Below are positions 60,228 to 64,000 of a stretch of DNA of 64,000 nucleotides, in pieces. Source of the DNA: Thermothielavioides terrestris NRRL 8126 (taxonomy: Eukaryota > Ascomycota > Sordariomycetes > Sordariales > Chaetomiaceae); assembly GCF_000226115.1 (NCBI RefSeq), contig NC_016458.1:3444001-3508000 (forward strand), given 5' to 3'. The notes under the pieces were generated by a model. That model made no database searches. It was not told the origin of the DNA and saw nothing but the letters and a program-made list of their open reading frames with translations. The translations under genes and the position numbers were made by a program. The stretch's first letter is position 1, and each line of letters begins with the position of its first letter.

Positions 60228-63200
60228 TTCTAATATATATACTATACATTGGGGCAGGTAGTACGATCCTCCGTTTAGCTATAAAACAGGGGCCCTCTTT
60301 AACTAATTGTTACTGCTCCCTACCTATTTGGCTTTGTACTCCTCCTCTTTAGGCTTAACAAATAACTGTTGTAGAGTATAGACCTGTTAGTGGTTTTTAC
60401 ACTCTCCTCCTATTGGCTTGCGTGCTCCCTCCCCTGTTTTGCCCCTTTTCCTCCTTTCTATACCTCGCTTATACCCCTATTATACCCTTGTTGCTACCCC
60501 TTTTCTTCCTTTCTACTCCTTTTGCTCTTCCTCTCTCTCTTCCTTTTCTCCTTTCCGCTCTGTTACATTCGAGCTTCCTATCGCTAAAATGCCTTCTGTT
60601 CGACGCCTACTTGGCTTGTAGACTACGTTCTATAGTCGTTGCTATTAGTATAAGCCCTTTGCTCAATTTTGTATACGTTCTAACGGAGCTCTTTACGCTG
60701 TTTATATTCCCTACGCTACTACTTGGTATCGCCGTCGTCGTTCCCTAGCCTATAATATAGCTTAGGATGCTACCGAACCTTCTGCTCCAACTAGCTAGTT
60801 GCCTCCTATAAGTTGCGTTCTTATCTTTATCGGTACTTCGTTGGCTATTGCTAACCTATATTTAGGCTATATAACCGTTACGTTGTATAATCTTAGCCCA
60901 ATGAACGTCGAGTACACCGAATGTAGTATATTATATTGGATAGATAAGCGTTTCGTAGTACATTTATATATTTGTTATATATTTGCTTCTTTAGCTTACT
61001 ATTTATAGGCTTCTACTACTATAAACCTTACTTTTAGCTTCTATTGCCTATAGGGCGACGTTTCTTTCCTACTGAGCTACTACCTTCTAGACTTCCTCGA
61101 CTACCTATTGTATATATAAGATCCTCGAGGGTCCTATTTTTATAATCGTCTTCGTTGTTATAATTCGGCTTTTACATTCACTTCTATTTCTATAAATCAA
61201 ATCACTTACAACGTTCATAGCGATAGGCCTATAGATTTTTAGATCTATAATGCCTTATATTATACTGCTAGCCCTTTTACAGAGGTGCCTAGTAAGCCTC
61301 TTTAGTATATTTAGCTTTTTTTTTATAATCTGTAGGCTATTGTTATATATTGAACTTTCTTCTTTACAGACTCCAATTATAATTTTATATTGTACTTTAT
61401 AGACTTTCTTTATTACTATAACCCCTTTATTTATATCTACCTAACTACAAGGGAGCGCTTTTTTTAAAGCCTAGCTATTATATAGGTTGCAATTACACCT
61501 TAGTTACGTTTGGTTGCAGACTATAGCTATAGTTATAACCATCGCTATAAGAACCTGCCAATAGTAGATAAGGTAGCTGTTCTTATTTCGGAGGAGAATT
61601 CGGGGCCTAATTTCTACGATATTGTCCTTATATACTACTTAGACGATAGCTCTATATAGGCCTAGCACTATATTCACCTATATCACCTTGCTTATCTCCT
61701 ATTGGCCTACCCTTTGATATTTCCATTTAGAGATCCTAGCTTCTACCGAGGCCTATACCTCTATAATAGCCAAGGGCAGGGCTATACTCAACTAAGTATT
61801 GAATTTAGATAGTAGTGTCGATACCTATTATATCCTTATATAGGTTATAGCTAAACGCCTTTCCTTTTTCGCTAGTTGTTCTAGCAGTTCTTAGTAGACC
61901 TCTAGGCTACGAACGATTAACAAAAGCTACATTGGATTTATAACAACTAGAAAGAACTATATATAGAACTATACTAAGGAGTATAGGACTAGCTACAACT
62001 AGGTAATAGCGATATTCGCGAGCTTAGGCAACGAATTATCCTATCTATAAGCTACGTTAGAGGCCTATACTTTATTGCTTAGTGCTATTAAGATTCAATA
62101 GCTATTGTCTATAAGCTAGGTCATCCTATACTATTTATTATAGTTATAGCTAACCTAAACTAGGTAGAGATCTAGCAGGAGCTTCTTCTAAGCTAGACTA
62201 CAATGGACCGCCCTAACATTGTTGGCTATATCTTTAAGCTCAAATGCTAAGCTATCCTTTACGAGCTTTAGTATAGCAACCTATTTAGGGAGTTTATAAG
62301 TATTGTTTAGACTATTAAATACTAAAAGCGTAGGCTTCTATACCGCTATATCTTGCTTTTCCTTTTATAAAAGTCTATACATCTATTTCTTATACTTACC
62401 AACGTCGACTACGTTATCTAGGCTAAGCTTCCAACAGAGGCGGAGGATCCTAATAGCCAATTATAGGCTATTATTATAAGCAATATAATTTATAGGCTAT
62501 ATAGTTCTAATAACCCTGCTTCTCCTTATATAGTTCGTGACCTACGTATAGGCGTTGCGAGCTATTCTAAGCGCTTTCTAAAGGCCTTTATAGAGAAGAC
62601 CGTTATCCTAGAAAATAGGTATCTTATCTATCGCTATCGAGACACTAGGCAAATAGTTACTTGTAAAGTCAATAGCTATAAGATACAACTTAACAACCGT
62701 TAAGTTATATCTTATAACCTTTACCTCTCTCGTAAGTACATTGCCTATATTAATATAGAGATTTATATATCTATAAAGTCTATTAAGTATATATATAAGT
62801 ATATTTATAATGGGACTAATTAGTCGATGATTCAACTCTCTATAGTTAACTAGCTCAATAAGGTTGATATCTACTTATAATATTGGTATATTAGTCTAGC
62901 GGAAGCGGGTGTATAGCTCTTCGAATTCTATACCTATCGCGAGTTTCTACTTGTTTATCGCCTTCTAGTCTATCTCGAGTATCAACAATATATTATTTTC
63001 TAGGCGGATAGCACTTCTAAAGAGCTTATAGAGGCTTTAGAACGTAGAACTATAGAGCTAGAAAGGTTCTTTACTTACAACGTAGCCTATAAGGATACTC
63101 GCAATATCCTCTATATCGACTTTCCTTCGTACTTCGTTTAAGACAAACGGTTATAGGAGTAGAAGCCCTATATTTACAGCACTACTATTAGGCATATATA

Positions 63201-64000
63201 TTACGTTCCTCCTACTATAGGTAAACGATATTTTTTTTATCTTCTCCTCTATTCTATTCTAAACGCTTAGTTGTTTACCTATTTATAGACTATAGATAGC
63301 TACGAATATCCAACGTTCTAAGCTACTTATATTGTAATTAGCCTATTCGACTTCAACTAAAGCTAGATTATATACTTTACCAAGGCTATAGGCTAGTAAA
63401 TAGGGTATACCCTTTATAAGCTTTTTACTATTAGCCTCCTTTCTAACAATATTATAGACCTAGGAGCGCTATAATTATAGTTTTACAATTCCTTTTACAA
63501 CGATCTTCTATACCGCCTCGAACATTTTATAGATGTCCTACTAGACTTAGAGGAACTACATTTCGACTTTAGGCTCTTTTTATTGAATTAGCTACTAGCT
63601 AATAGCGACAAATGTTTAGCCGACTTTGGTTTACTAGCTATCTGTTACCGCTAGGAGGATATAAAGTAGAACCCCCTTTTATAAACGGAGCTCAGTTATA
63701 ACCATTAAGAGCAAGAGGCCCTATTTATAAGCATTTGATCTCGGTTGAACACTAGCTAAACTACGCTTTTTATAGAGATTATAGCTATAGTCGACTTATA
63801 CTTTAAAACGGCCTATTTTTTTATCTAAGGCGCTAGTAGGACTAGTAAAACCTTTTTATATCGTTGTCTCTCTTCTTTCTTCTATTCGCAAAGGTATATT
63901 GTCCTTTATATTACTTCTTCTAGCCTTATAGCTCTCCTTCTCGATAGTAGCTACACTTCTTATAGCCGTTTTAAAATTCTAATCGACATTATAGACGCTA
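60228..64000 (+). mobile_element. Helitron, 5' portion (continues beyond window)
   Basis: The 5' end is placed at 60,228 (TCTAATATATATACTATACA) because the LINE F match ends there and Helitrons start with TC. A pyrimidine-rich leader (60,390-60,580) precedes a long frame coding Rep and Pif1-like helicase. The 3' end (CTRR with hairpin) lies outside the window. Autonomous Helitrons replicate by a rolling-circle-like route; this one is broken by stops. Confidence 0.82.
60589..64000 (+). pseudogene. Helitron Rep/helicase, RIP-inactivated, partial
   Basis: From the ATG at 60,589 (MPSVRRLLGL) the three landmarks checked stay in one frame to the window end. The Helitron-like N domain shows YPLIFPFRDPSFYRGL near 61,710 and MDRPNIVGYIFKLK near 62,200. 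The Rep HUH region at 62,311 reads TIK, stop, KRRLLYRYILLFLL, where intact relatives have two His; both are lost here. The helicase Walker A at 63,829 reads GASRTSKT for GxGGTGKT, followed by SSSLIALLLDSSYTSYSRFK. These are decayed but recognisable. Helicase motifs after Walker A and the stop codon lie outside. Confidence 0.82.

Overview
The window looks like nuclear DNA of a filamentous ascomycete (Pezizomycotina, most likely Sordariomycetes). The evidence is short spliceosomal introns (about 45-160 nt, GT..AG, with visible branch-point motifs), fungal housekeeping proteins, and a large AT-rich block with the signature of repeat-induced point mutation (RIP). Genus-level placement is not possible from sequence alone.

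There are two sharply different compartments. Positions 1 to about 20,080 are GC-balanced and gene-rich, with eight genes: a CENP-H-like inner kinetochore subunit (333-1156 +), an Nhp6-type HMG-box protein (3741-4181 +), an intron-rich protein of unknown function that looks conserved in fungi (5948-8148 +), phosphoglucomutase (8926-10954 +), oligoribonuclease (11113-12098 -), a Gfo/Idh/MocA-type oxidoreductase (12778-14658 +), an oxysterol-binding protein (15563-17024 +) and a membrane-anchored ubiquitin hydrolase (17583-19541 -). All exon models given add up to whole codons. These genes do not form a pathway or cluster; they are independent housekeeping functions.

From about 20,080 to the end (44 kb) there are no intact genes. 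The block is a nest of dead mobile elements, poor in CA/TG and full of TA. The best-defined units have matching LTR lengths and target-site duplications: a Copia element (21,675-28,305; two 894-bp LTRs, TSD TAAAG); Gypsy family A (29,151-52,481 including later insertions; two 202-bp LTRs, TSD GCTTG); Gypsy family B with a chromodomain (35,848-44,071; two 250-bp LTRs, TSD ACTCT); a second, partial family-B copy on the minus strand (21,494-53,711, interrupted by the Copia and the family-A elements); at least six fragments of one LINE family, some with very long pure (TAA)n tails; and the 5' part of a Helitron (60,228 to the window end). A 202-bp solo LTR of family A sits inside a small terminal-inverted-repeat element at 20,261-20,857.

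Insertion order, read from what interrupts what: LINE pieces and Gypsy-B2 are oldest; Copia and Gypsy-A landed in B2; LINE C landed in Gypsy-A; LINE fragments D and E and Gypsy-B landed in LINE C; the Helitron landed in LINE F. In the Copia, Gypsy-B and Helitron coding regions, landmarks from end to end lie in one reading frame. They seem to be destroyed almost only by TAG/TAA stops, as expected of RIP rather than ordinary decay. The Copia element also carries a row of six short hairpins with paired base changes just before its 3' LTR.
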